A program made the translations under genes and the position numbers. From Pseudomonadota bacterium (GTDB lineage Bacteria; Pseudomonadota; Gammaproteobacteria; Burkholderiales; Rhodocyclaceae), in the NCBI GenBank assembly GCA_018241685.1, contig JAFEDJ010000023.1:1-64000 (forward strand): 64,000 nucleotides of DNA. Direction: 5' to 3'. Positions 17,346-26,345 of this stretch are shown here, piece by piece (position 1 is the stretch's first letter; every line of letters starts with the position of its first letter). Under the pieces are notes generated by a model. It was not told the DNA's origin, ran no database searches, and saw only the letters and a list, made by a program, of their open reading frames with translations.

Positions 17346-17459
17346 GCGAAGCATTCTTCGCCTGTGCCCGCCCCTGCAATAGCGGTCTGATGCTCTAGCA
17401 GCTATAACAGTTCGTGATACCTTTCGGTACTTCCGCCGAGTCCCGAAAAGCTTGCGTCC
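17346..17459. promoter_or_regulatory. Divergent promoter region pmdU / LysR with operator-like box copy B
   Basis: The box at 17381-17406 (AGCGGTCT, GAT, GCTCTAGCAGCTATA) repeats copy A at 14640-14665. It lies 36 bp from the pmdU start and 53 bp from the LysR start, a normal place for a LysR-type binding site. Further weaker similarity (ATA-CCTTT) continues past the box in both copies. Confidence 0.75.
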
Positions 17460-18350
17460 ATGGATCTGAAACAGCTCGAATACTTCGTGCGGGTTGCCGA
17501 ACTCGGCAGCTTCACGCGCGCCTCCATCGTACTCGACATCGCCCAGCCGGCCCTCAGCCGGCAGATCCGCCTGCTGGAGGTGGAGCTGCGCCAGAACATG
17601 CTGGTGCGCAACGGCCGCGGCGTGACGCTGACCGAAGCCGGCAAGGTCCTGCTCGAACACGCCCGCGGCATCCTCCACCAGGTGGAGCGGGCGCGGGAGG
17701 AGCTCGGCCGCGTGCGCGGTGCCCTCACCGGCCGCGTCGCCGTGGGCCTGCCGCCGAGCCTGGCGCGGGTGCTGACGGTGCCGCTGACCCGCGCCTTCCG
17801 CGAACGCCTTCCGGAAGCGTCCCTGTGCATCCGCGAGGGCCTGTCGGTGACCATGCAGGAATCCCTGATCTCCGGCCGCCTGGACGTCGCACTGGTCTAC
17901 AGCACGATGCCGTCCCCGGACATCGAGACGCGCCCGCTGCTCGATGAGGAGCTGTTCCTGATCCGCCCCGACAAGGGCCAGCCGCCGCGCCCGGTGACGC
18001 TGGAAGAAGTCGCCCAGATGCCGCTGATCATCCCCAGCCGCCCCAACGCCATCCGCATGGTCATCGAAGCCGCGCTGGCCGACGCCGGGCTGCGCCCCAA
18101 CATCGCCATCGAGATCGACGGCGTCAGCGCCCTCCTCGACCTGGTGGCGGACGACGCCGGCGTGGCGATCCTGTCGAAGACCGCGCTGCAAACCTCCAGC
18201 AAGGCCGACCAGCTCCTGCCCCACCCGATCACCCCGCCGCTGCACACTCGCCTGTCCCTGGCCGTCAGCGCCCTGCGCCCGGCCACGCTGACCCAGCAGG
18301 CGATGGTCGAACTGATCCGCGAGACGGTGAGCAAGACCCTCAGCGCCTAG
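17460..18350 (+). CDS. LysR-family regulator, probable pmd operon activator
   Basis: 296 aa. The DNA-binding domain at residues 1-60 starts MDLKQLEYFVRVAELGSFTRAS and carries the recognition helix QPALSRQIRLLE. The effector domain has the hydrophobic VAVGLPPSLARVLTVPLTRAF strand pair and DVALVY. It is divergent from pmdU, with the repeated 26-bp box between them, so it is the likely regulator responding to protocatechuate or a pathway intermediate. The PmdR name used for such neighbours would fit but is not proven here. Confidence 0.88.
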   Translation: MDLKQLEYFVRVAELGSFTRASIVLDIAQPALSRQIRLLEVELRQNMLVRNGRGVTLTEAGKVLLEHARGILHQVERAREELGRVRGALTGRVAVGLPPSLARVLTVPLTRAFRERLPEASLCIREGLSVTMQESLISGRLDVALVYSTMPSPDIETRPLLDEELFLIRPDKGQPPRPVTLEEVAQMPLIIPSRPNAIRMVIEAALADAGLRPNIAIEIDGVSALLDLVADDAGVAILSKTALQTSSKADQLLPHPITPPLHTRLSLAVSALRPATLTQQAMVELIRETVSKTLSA

Positions 18351-18370
18351 CTGGATCGCGTCGCCTGAAT

Positions 18371-19597
18371 TCAGTGCCCCTCGGGGAGAGCCTGGAAGAC
18401 AGGCTCAACGGCGCGTAGCTCCTCATCCCCGAAACCCGCTTCATAGAAGACGTCCCGCCAGCATTTCAGGGTCGTCCGCTGAATCTCATGGATGACCGCC
18501 AGCGCTTCGTCCCGATCGAGCGTGAAAGCTTCCGCCACGCTGACGAGATTGGCGATGGTGCCGGCGCCCGACTCCCCAACCAGCATGGCGTGGTGATGGA
18601 CGGCGTGGCGTTTCAAGCTGGGCACGATGTCGTAGGCCGGCGCCAGTTCAAAGGTGTCGCCCTGAACATGCAGGAGACCGTGGTTCAGCTCATGGTCATC
18701 CACGTTCTTCACGACGCAATTGAATACCATGCGACCGAAAAGCGCCTTGCGATGCACCTCCGTGCAGCCGTAGCGCGGCATCCAGCGGGACAGGCGCGCA
18801 TAGGAAGGCGTGGACACCGCGGCGTAGGCCGGGTCAGCATGAAAGACGCTGCGGCCACTCAGAAACCCGCGCCGGCCGATCCGGGCGTCGGTCACTTCCC
18901 GGTCGAACCGCCGCACCAGGCAGACATCCCGGCCATCCACTTCCCGGATAAGGGTTTCCGCCGTCGAGATTCCACAGAGCCGGCCCAGTTGCATGGTCGC
19001 GTGCTCCAGGCGCGGAATGCTGATGCGAGGTTCGTCGTCGATGCAGGGAAACTTGGCGATCCAGACCGCATTGTTTTCGACGATATTGCACTTCGGGCGG
19101 GCGCCGCCGGTGCCCGGGTGCAGGGCTTTCAGCAACTCGCTATCCACAGGGCGGTCGGCTTCCACGTCTTCCGCGGCGGCAAGCAATTGCGCCAGGGAGA
19201 ACTCGCGGCTCGACTGCTCTTGCGGAACGTCCTTCGCCCCGCTCGAAAAGGCCAAAGCACCGGCGCGGCCGGGATCGTTCCTGAGGATGTAGCCACGCGG
19301 ATAGTCCTGCTGGCCGACCAGCCGATCGATCACCTTGACGCCCCAGCGGTCCGGGCAGCTATCGAGGATCGCACCGGGAAAGCCGCTCAGGGACGTGAAG
19401 GTGAACTCGCCCTTTTTCAGTGGCAGCGCGACCGGATCGATGGGAATGGCTTCCTGACGCTCCAGATAGGAGCGCCCGTAGGTGAAATGTCCGACCTTGC
19501 CGGCAGCGGTTTGCGACACGCTCAGCCGCCCGGCCACGACCGGCATCTGCTGGCCGGGCAGATAGACCCAGATGAAGAGATCCTCAGAAGTCGTCAT
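18371..19597 (-). CDS. hipA: HipA-type serine/threonine kinase toxin
   Basis: 408 aa from ATG at 19597. It has the N-terminal HipA subdomain, GGARPKCNIVENNAVWIAKFP (Gly-rich loop and ATP-binding Lys), CLVRRFDRE, the catalytic FNCVVKNVDDHELNHG block and the metal-binding ELAPAYDIVPS segment. In studied HipA kinases these phosphorylate aminoacyl-tRNA synthetases and cause dormancy. In the catalytic loop HNxDDH becomes VKNVDDHELN, a normal variation. Its start overlaps the hipB 3' end by 14 bp, typical of hipBA operons. Its DNA is less GC-biased than the pmd genes, which hints at horizontal gain. Confidence 0.88.
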   Translation of the reverse strand: MTTSEDLFIWVYLPGQQMPVVAGRLSVSQTAAGKVGHFTYGRSYLERQEAIPIDPVALPLKKGEFTFTSLSGFPGAILDSCPDRWGVKVIDRLVGQQDYPRGYILRNDPGRAGALAFSSGAKDVPQEQSSREFSLAQLLAAAEDVEADRPVDSELLKALHPGTGGARPKCNIVENNAVWIAKFPCIDDEPRISIPRLEHATMQLGRLCGISTAETLIREVDGRDVCLVRRFDREVTDARIGRRGFLSGRSVFHADPAYAAVSTPSYARLSRWMPRYGCTEVHRKALFGRMVFNCVVKNVDDHELNHGLLHVQGDTFELAPAYDIVPSLKRHAVHHHAMLVGESGAGTIANLVSVAEAFTLDRDEALAVIHEIQRTTLKCWRDVFYEAGFGDEELRAVEPVFQALPEGH

Positions 19598-19919
19598 CGA
19601 TCTTCCGTTGGACGTGTACGCGCTTCTTGGCCGCATCCAGCGCCAGCGACAACCCTTCCCTGTCCAGTCCCGGATCGGCGATCAGCTCGACCTCGTTGGC
19701 CAGGCCGAGCAGCCAGAGGACTTGCAGCACGCTGCCGATGGCGACCGTCGCCTCCCCTCGTTCAATCGCCTGGATGGTCGAGCGGGAGAAGCCGGTGCGT
19801 GCCGCCAGATCTTCCTGGCGCCAGTTCCGGAAGATCCTGGCCGCACGGATACGCCCGCCCAGACGCTGGGCGATCCGGGTGATTTCTTCCTGATAAACGG
19901 ATGATTTCTGGCCTGCCAT
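19584..19919 (-). CDS. hipB: HipB-type antitoxin, XRE helix-turn-helix
   Basis: 111 aa from ATG at 19919; ATG at 19928 is also possible. The HTH lies at about residues 25-75 (IRAARIFRNWRQEDLAARTGFSRSTIQAIERGEATVAIGSVLQVL). The acidic tail RKIDDDF is typical of an antitoxin that is easily degraded. It neutralises HipA and should repress its own operon. No good ribosome site precedes either start, because a long palindrome covers this region, so translation may be leaderless or structure-controlled. Confidence 0.85.
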   Translation of the reverse strand: MAGQKSSVYQEEITRIAQRLGGRIRAARIFRNWRQEDLAARTGFSRSTIQAIERGEATVAIGSVLQVLWLLGLANEVELIADPGLDREGLSLALDAAKKRVHVQRKIDDDF

Positions 19920-19954
19920 AGCAATCATTATTGGAAACAATGATTGCTATGGCA
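19914..19954. promoter_or_regulatory. hipBA operator palindrome
   Basis: Perfect 16-bp inverted repeat (TGCCATAGCAATCATT / AATGATTGCTATGGCA) with a 9-nt spacer. One half contains the hipB start codon. This is the expected form of a HipB autoregulatory operator. No other copy is seen in the window. Confidence 0.8.
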
Positions 19955-20003
19955 AGCTTGCCTTGCGATCCTGCTGACGGTACGGATCGGGCGACGCGGC
20001 CCC

Positions 20004-20930
20004 TCAGGCGCCCGGCCTGGCTGCCTGCCGCGGCGGCAGCGCGCACAGCACGGCGCCGGCCGACACCACCAGGATGCCGACGATCACGCGCGGGCCGATG
20101 GCTTCGTCGAGCAGCAGCCAGGCCCCCACTGCCGAGACGCCCGGCACCAGCGCCAGCATCATCGAGGCCTGGCAGGCGCCGATCTTGTGGTTGGCGTAGC
20201 TGTACATGCTGCCCGCCAGCAGCGCCGCGATGATGCCCTGATAGACGCACTGCAGCACGATCTCCCCGGCCGGCGCCAACAGCACCGCCTTCGGCAGCCA
20301 CAGCAGGTACACCGGCAGGTAGGCCACACAGGAAAAACTCGCCACGCCGGTGATCGCCAGCCACGGGCGGACCTGCCAGCGGCGCATCAGCAGGCCGAAG
20401 ATGGCCCAGGTCAGCGCGGCGGCGAAGAACAGCAGGTCGCCGATCCACTGGGCGCCGCCGCGGCCGGCCACCACGCTGTCGTAACCGATCAGTACCAGCC
20501 CGAAGGACGACAGCAGCAGCGCCAGCGCGATGTGGCGGGCAAGCCGGAAACCGGCCAGCACGGCAACGATGACGATGGTCCAGAACGGGATGCCGCCATT
20601 CACGAAGACGCCTGCGTGGGCGGTCGGCGCGAAAGCGAAACCCGAGTACACCAGCAGCCCGTAGCCGAGGCCGCCGAACAGGGCCAGCGCCATGTAGCGC
20701 GGCCAGTCGGCCGGCTTCACGCGGGCCAGGAAGAAAGGCAGCGCGATCAGCCCGGACACGCCGAAGCGCATCGCCGCGATGTCGAAGGGCGTCAGCACGC
20801 CCTTGCTGCCGAGGCGGGAGACGATGTTGAAGCCCGACCAGCACAACACCACCACACAAGCGGCCAGCAAGCCCTTGGTGTGGTCGGACAGGCCCGGACG
20901 GTCGGACACAAGGTGATCGGCGGAATTCAT
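20004..20930 (-). CDS. EamA-type (DMT family) transporter
   Basis: 308 aa with ten hydrophobic segments in two repeated EamA halves: GLLAACVVVLCWSGFNIVSR for helix 1 and GDLLFFAAALTWAIFGLLMRRW in the second half, ending GILVVSAGAVLCALPPRQ. These proteins export metabolites or amino acids; the substrate cannot be told. ATG at 20930 is used. An in-frame GTG at 20981 overlaps the DUF934 stop as GTGA and would add 17 residues, so a longer coupled form cannot be excluded. A perfect palindrome (20952-20970) lies in the gap. Confidence 0.85.
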   Translation of the reverse strand: MNSADHLVSDRPGLSDHTKGLLAACVVVLCWSGFNIVSRLGSKGVLTPFDIAAMRFGVSGLIALPFFLARVKPADWPRYMALALFGGLGYGLLVYSGFAFAPTAHAGVFVNGGIPFWTIVIVAVLAGFRLARHIALALLLSSFGLVLIGYDSVVAGRGGAQWIGDLLFFAAALTWAIFGLLMRRWQVRPWLAITGVASFSCVAYLPVYLLWLPKAVLLAPAGEIVLQCVYQGIIAALLAGSMYSYANHKIGACQASMMLALVPGVSAVGAWLLLDEAIGPRVIVGILVVSAGAVLCALPPRQAARPGA

Positions 20931-20951
20931 CGGCAGGCCTTCGGCAATGCG

Positions 20952-20970
20952 GCCGGGGTGACACCCCGGC
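20952..20970 (-). terminator. Intercistronic palindrome after DUF934 gene
   Basis: GCCGGGGTG-A-CACCCCGGC, 9-bp arms around one base. It lies between the DUF934 stop and the EamA ATG. No T run follows, so it may modulate the downstream gene rather than terminate. Confidence 0.35.
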
Positions 20971-20977
20971 TCAGTTT

Positions 20978-21486
20978 TCACTCAACGCTCTCATTGTGGC
21001 TCATGCCGCGGCCTTCCCCGCGTCCACCGAGCGGCGCCCACGAATAATCCGCGAAGGCCGCCCGCGCCTCCTCCACCACCTGGTCGGCACGCAGCGCGAA
21101 GGCGTCGAAGCCGCAGCGATGCAGGAAGTACAGCTGATCCCGCAGCACATCGCCGACCGCCCGCAGCTCGCCGCGATAGCCGTGGCGGCTGCGCAGCAGG
21201 CGGGCCAGGGAGTAGCCGCGCCCGTCGGTGAACACCGGAAAGTGGATCGCGATCAGCGGGATGTCATCCAGCCGCGGCAGCACCGCGTCGAGCCCGTCTT
21301 CCGCCACCAGCAGCACGCCAGCCCGCTGCGGTTCGAGCGCCGCCCGGTGCGCCAGCCACAGCGGCAAGGGCAGCAGCAGCGGCCCGCCCGCAGCGATGGC
21401 GTCAGCGATGTGCACCGCGCTGGCATCGGCGGCAACGGGCTGCCAGCGGTCGGCGACGATCTCGCCGTGCTTGAGGATCAAGGCGC

Positions 21487-21490
<4 letters not shown>
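20978..21490 (-). CDS. DUF934 protein, CysI partner in sulfite reduction
   Basis: 170 aa, DUF934 family. It opens MSALILKHGEIVADRW and has DIPLIAIHFPVFTDGRGYSLARLLR and AVGDVLRDQLYFLHRCGFDAFALR, the family core. In proteobacteria that lack CysJ this gene stands next to a ferredoxin-type cysI and is thought to help the sulfite reductase (known from gene context, not from visible catalytic motifs). It overlaps the cysI stop by 4 bp, so the two are translationally coupled. Confidence 0.88.
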
Positions 21491-23145
<1,655 letters not shown>

Positions 23146-23167
23146 GGTCTCTGTTCTCGGGCGGGGC

Positions 23168-24562
23168 TCAGGGCAGCACGAAGGTGCTCTTCTCGCTGAC
23201 CTGGGTGTCGGGGTCCTGGCGGGCCTTGATCAGGAAGGCGATCGGGCTGGCGCCGGGCTTGGCGGCGTCGGGCGGCGCGGCGACGGTCACATGGACTTCG
23301 CGGATGCCGCCGGCCTCGCCGCTGAAGTGGCTCGCACCGACCAGCTGGATGCCGGGCAGGCCGCTCACCGCCACGTCGAAGTCGCGGTCTTCCTCGGCCA
23401 GGTTCATCAACTTGAGGGTGTAGGCGTTCTCGATGAGCCCTTCGGCGGTCTCCCGCGACAGGCTGCCCCGGTCGCGCAGCACGTCCACCAGCAGCAGCGA
23501 ACGCTCGCTGAGGGTCCAGGCGCCGAGGGCCACGAAGACCCCGATCAACCCGCCATACACCGCCAGCCGCGGCCGCCCACTGCGTGGGGGCTGGCCAGCC
23601 AGTTCCTGCTCCGACGCGAAGCGGATCAGCCCAACGGGCTTGGCGACCTTGGCCATCACGTCATCGCAGGCATCCACGCACAGGCCGCAGTTGATGCACT
23701 GGTATTGCAGGCCGTCGCGGATGTCGATGCCGGTCGGGCAGACCTGCACGCAGATGCCGCAGTCGATGCAGTCGCCCTTGCCTTGACTTGCGCCCTGCCC
23801 CGCCGCCTTCAACGCGGCCGCGCCCTTGCGCGGCTCGCCGCGGGCCACGTCGTAGCTGACGGTGCGGGTGGTGCTGTCGAACATCACGCCCTGGAAACGG
23901 GAGTACGGGCACATGTGCTGGCACACCGCCTCACGGGCGAAGCCGGCCTGCACGTAGGTGAACAAACCGTAGAAGATCAGCCAGAAGCCTTCCCACGGGC
24001 CGACGTTCCAGCCCGCCAGCGCCGGCAGCAGCTCGCGGATCGGCGTGAAGTAGCCGACGAAGCTGATCGCCGTCCACGCCGCCACCAGCCCCCACAGCGC
24101 GTACTTGGTGCCGCGCCGGGCCAGCTTGCCGAGGCTCGGCGGGGCCTGGTCGAGCTTCAGGCGGGCCAGGTGGTCGCCCTCGACCTTGGCCTCGATCCAC
24201 ATGAAGATTTCCGTATAGACCGTCTGCGGACAGGCGAAGCCACAGAACAGCCGCCCGGCCAGCGCGGTGACGAGGAACAGGCCGGTGGCGGCGAGGATCA
24301 GCATGATGGCCAAGAGCAGCGCATCCTGCGGCCACAGCACCAGGCCGAAGAGGTAGAACTTCTCGTGGGGAATGTCGAACAGCACGGCCTGGCGGCCGCC
24401 CCACTGGAGCCAGCAGGCCCCGTAGAAGACCAGCTGGGTGAACCACACCATCGCCCAGCGGATCGTGTTGAATCGGCCGCGCACCTCGCGGGCGTGGATC
24501 TTTCCCTTCTTGCGGTACAACTCCAGTTTGGCTTCGCGGACCTTGCTGACAGGCTTGTTCAT
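23168..24562 (-). CDS. ccoG: Cytochrome oxidase accessory protein CcoG (RdxA/FixG)
   Basis: 464 aa. Several membrane helices occupy the first half (about residues 38-205). Two 4Fe-4S ferredoxin motifs are visible: Cys265-268-271-275 and Cys289-292-295-299. A C-terminal extracytoplasmic Ig-like FixG domain follows (about 340-464). Known CcoG proteins reduce copper for the CuB site of cbb3 oxidase. It is normally next to ccoNOPQ; none is in this window, so it is detached here. A strong AGGAGG ribosome site precedes the ATG. Confidence 0.92.
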   Translation of the reverse strand: MNKPVSKVREAKLELYRKKGKIHAREVRGRFNTIRWAMVWFTQLVFYGACWLQWGGRQAVLFDIPHEKFYLFGLVLWPQDALLLAIMLILAATGLFLVTALAGRLFCGFACPQTVYTEIFMWIEAKVEGDHLARLKLDQAPPSLGKLARRGTKYALWGLVAAWTAISFVGYFTPIRELLPALAGWNVGPWEGFWLIFYGLFTYVQAGFAREAVCQHMCPYSRFQGVMFDSTTRTVSYDVARGEPRKGAAALKAAGQGASQGKGDCIDCGICVQVCPTGIDIRDGLQYQCINCGLCVDACDDVMAKVAKPVGLIRFASEQELAGQPPRSGRPRLAVYGGLIGVFVALGAWTLSERSLLLVDVLRDRGSLSRETAEGLIENAYTLKLMNLAEEDRDFDVAVSGLPGIQLVGASHFSGEAGGIREVHVTVAAPPDAAKPGASPIAFLIKARQDPDTQVSEKSTFVLP

Positions 24563-24657
24563 CTGGGTATTCCTCCTGGACCGGGAGTAGATCACCCGGA
24601 GCGGAATGGAAACAGATTCAGCCTGTCGTGTTTTCCATAGGTACAGAATTTCAGGTA

Positions 24658-26058
24658 CTACAGGAGCGCGCCCAGCGTGGCGACCGCGGCCCGCCCGCGC
24701 TCGCCGAGGGGATGGCCGAAGTTGAGGCGGATGCAGTGGCCGAACTCGCGCTTGGCCGAGAAGATCGGCCCCGGCGCGATGCTGATGCCCTGCTCCAACG
24801 CCCGGCGGTGCAGTTCGAGGGCATCGGTGCCACGCGGCAGCTCCAGCCACAGGAAGTAGCCGCCCTGGGGCCGCGCCAGCCGCGTGGCGGCCGGGAAATG
24901 GGTTTCGACGGCGGCCACCAGCGCCGCCTCCTGGGCCGCCAGCGTGCTGCGCAGCTGGCGCAGGTGCTTTTCGTAGCCGCCGTGCTTCAGGTAGTCGGCC
25001 AGCGCAATCTGTACCGGCACCGTCGTCGCCAGGCTCAGGGACAGCTTCTGGCGCTGGATCGCCGCCGCGTAGCGCCCCGCCGCCACCCAGCCGATGCGGT
25101 AGCCCGGCGCCAGGCACTTGGAGAAGGACGACACATGCATGACGCGCCCGTTCGGATCTACCGCCTTGGTGCACAGCGGCGCCTCGGCGCCGAAGTGCAG
25201 CTCGGCATACACGTCGTCCTCGATCAGCGGCACGTCGTGGCGATCGAGCAGCTCCACCAGCGCCTGCCGCCGCTCGTCGGGCACCCGCGCGCCGGTGGGG
25301 TTGGCGTAGTTGAGCATGAACAGGCAGGCCTTCACCGGATGATGGCGCAGCGCGTCCTCCAGCGCCGGCAGGCTGACGCCCTCGCGCGGGTGGCTGGGGA
25401 TCTCGATGACCTTCAGGCCCAGCCGCTCGGCGGCCTGCAGGCCGGCGTAGAAGGTCGGCGACTCGATGGCGATCAGGTCGCCCGGCCGCGTCACCGCCTG
25501 CAGGCACAGGTTCAGCCCTTCCATCGCGCCGGAGGTGATGACGATCTCCTGCGGCGCCACCGACGCGCCGTGGGCCAGGTAGCGCAGGGCCAGCTGGCGG
25601 CGCAGCTCGTCGTTGCCCGGCGGCAGGTCTGTGACGGTGGCCAGCGGGTCGAGGTGGCGCGCAGCGGCGGCCAGGCAGCGCCCCAGCTTGTCGAGGGGAT
25701 ACAGGTAGGGGCTGGGGAAACTGGAGCCGAGGGGCACCACCGCCGGGTCCTTGACGCTGTCGAGGATCTGGAAGATGAAGTCGCTGACCTCCAGCGTCGT
25801 CGAGTGGCCGACCGGGTGGGTCATCTCCGGCTCGGCCAGGCGCTGGCCCAGCCGCGCCCGCACGAAATAGCCCGACTTGGGGCGCGCTTCGACGAGGCCG
25901 CGACTCTCCAGCAGCGCGTAGGCCTGGGTCACCGTCACCGGCGCAATGCCGTGGCTCTTGCAGGCCTGCCGCACCGACGGCAGGCGGTCGCCGGGGCGCA
26001 GCACGCCGTCGGCGATCAGGCGGGCGGTCTGCTCGGCGAGATTCTGGTAGAGGCTCAT
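24658..26058 (-). CDS. MocR-type regulator (GntR HTH + aminotransferase fold)
   Basis: 466 aa. The N-terminal GntR winged HTH covers residues 1-70 (LRPGDRLPSVRQACKSHGIAPVTVTQAYALLESRGLV). A class I aminotransferase domain follows: GAMEGLNLCLQAV, IESPTFYAG, MLNYANPTG, LIEDDVYAELHFG and the PLP-lysine motif SSFSKCLAPGYRIGW. MocR proteins bind PLP and often control PLP synthesis or amino-acid genes. It is divergent from the helicase gene (282-bp gap), which is not an obvious target. Confidence 0.9.
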   Translation of the reverse strand: MSLYQNLAEQTARLIADGVLRPGDRLPSVRQACKSHGIAPVTVTQAYALLESRGLVEARPKSGYFVRARLGQRLAEPEMTHPVGHSTTLEVSDFIFQILDSVKDPAVVPLGSSFPSPYLYPLDKLGRCLAAAARHLDPLATVTDLPPGNDELRRQLALRYLAHGASVAPQEIVITSGAMEGLNLCLQAVTRPGDLIAIESPTFYAGLQAAERLGLKVIEIPSHPREGVSLPALEDALRHHPVKACLFMLNYANPTGARVPDERRQALVELLDRHDVPLIEDDVYAELHFGAEAPLCTKAVDPNGRVMHVSSFSKCLAPGYRIGWVAAGRYAAAIQRQKLSLSLATTVPVQIALADYLKHGGYEKHLRQLRSTLAAQEAALVAAVETHFPAATRLARPQGGYFLWLELPRGTDALELHRRALEQGISIAPGPIFSAKREFGHCIRLNFGHPLGERGRAAVATLGALL

Positions 26059-26197
26059 GGGCCGGATGGTAGCAGGCCTGGGCAGGCCTTCTCCTCACCC
26101 GTCGGAGACCACGGGCGAGCTCACGCCACGGCAAACGCCATGGCGGCCTTGTCGCCACATCGCATCGCCCATCCCCCCACTCCCATTTCCCAAGCGC

Positions 26198-26230
26198 TTG
26201 CGGCCCCGATCAGGCTGTATACAATTACAG
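26198..26230 (+). promoter_or_regulatory. Promoter with LexA-type SOS box for the helicase
   Basis: A perfect CTGT-N8-ACAG box (26215-26230, CTGTATACAATTACAG) sits inside a 7-bp inverted repeat. It overlaps a -10 candidate TACAAT (26220-26225), which is 16 bp from TTGCGG (26198-26203). This matches how LexA blocks SOS genes. Confidence 0.75.
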
Positions 26231-26246
26231 CCAAAGCGAGACCACC

Positions 26247-26345
26247 ATGCCCCTGCACCACATCCCTTCCCCGCACCACAACGCCCTCCCTTCGTCAGCC
26301 GCTGCCGCCGCCCAGCGATCAGCTGCAGGGAGCGCCCTCCGATGA
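26247..26345 (+). CDS. Possible 32-aa leader peptide upstream of the helicase
   Basis: ATG at 26247, just 17 bp after the SOS box, opens a 32-codon frame (MPLHHIPSPHHNALPSS..., His-rich start, Ala-rich middle). Its TGA overlaps the helicase ATG as ATGA (26342-26345). The ribosome site is weak. Overlap of this type is usual for translational coupling, so it could be a small leader; it could also be chance. Confidence 0.3.
   Translation: MPLHHIPSPHHNALPSSAAAAAQRSAAGSALR

Noticed and set aside
16254..18245. 663-codon frame suggesting a long N-terminal extension of PmdU
   Set aside because: The extension is antisense to the LysR gene and has no family pattern.
23168..26158. 996-codon frame suggesting a fusion in front of CcoG
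   Set aside because: Only the last 464 residues are CcoG, and they start at an ATG with an AGGAGG site. The rest is an out-of-frame reading of the MocR gene.
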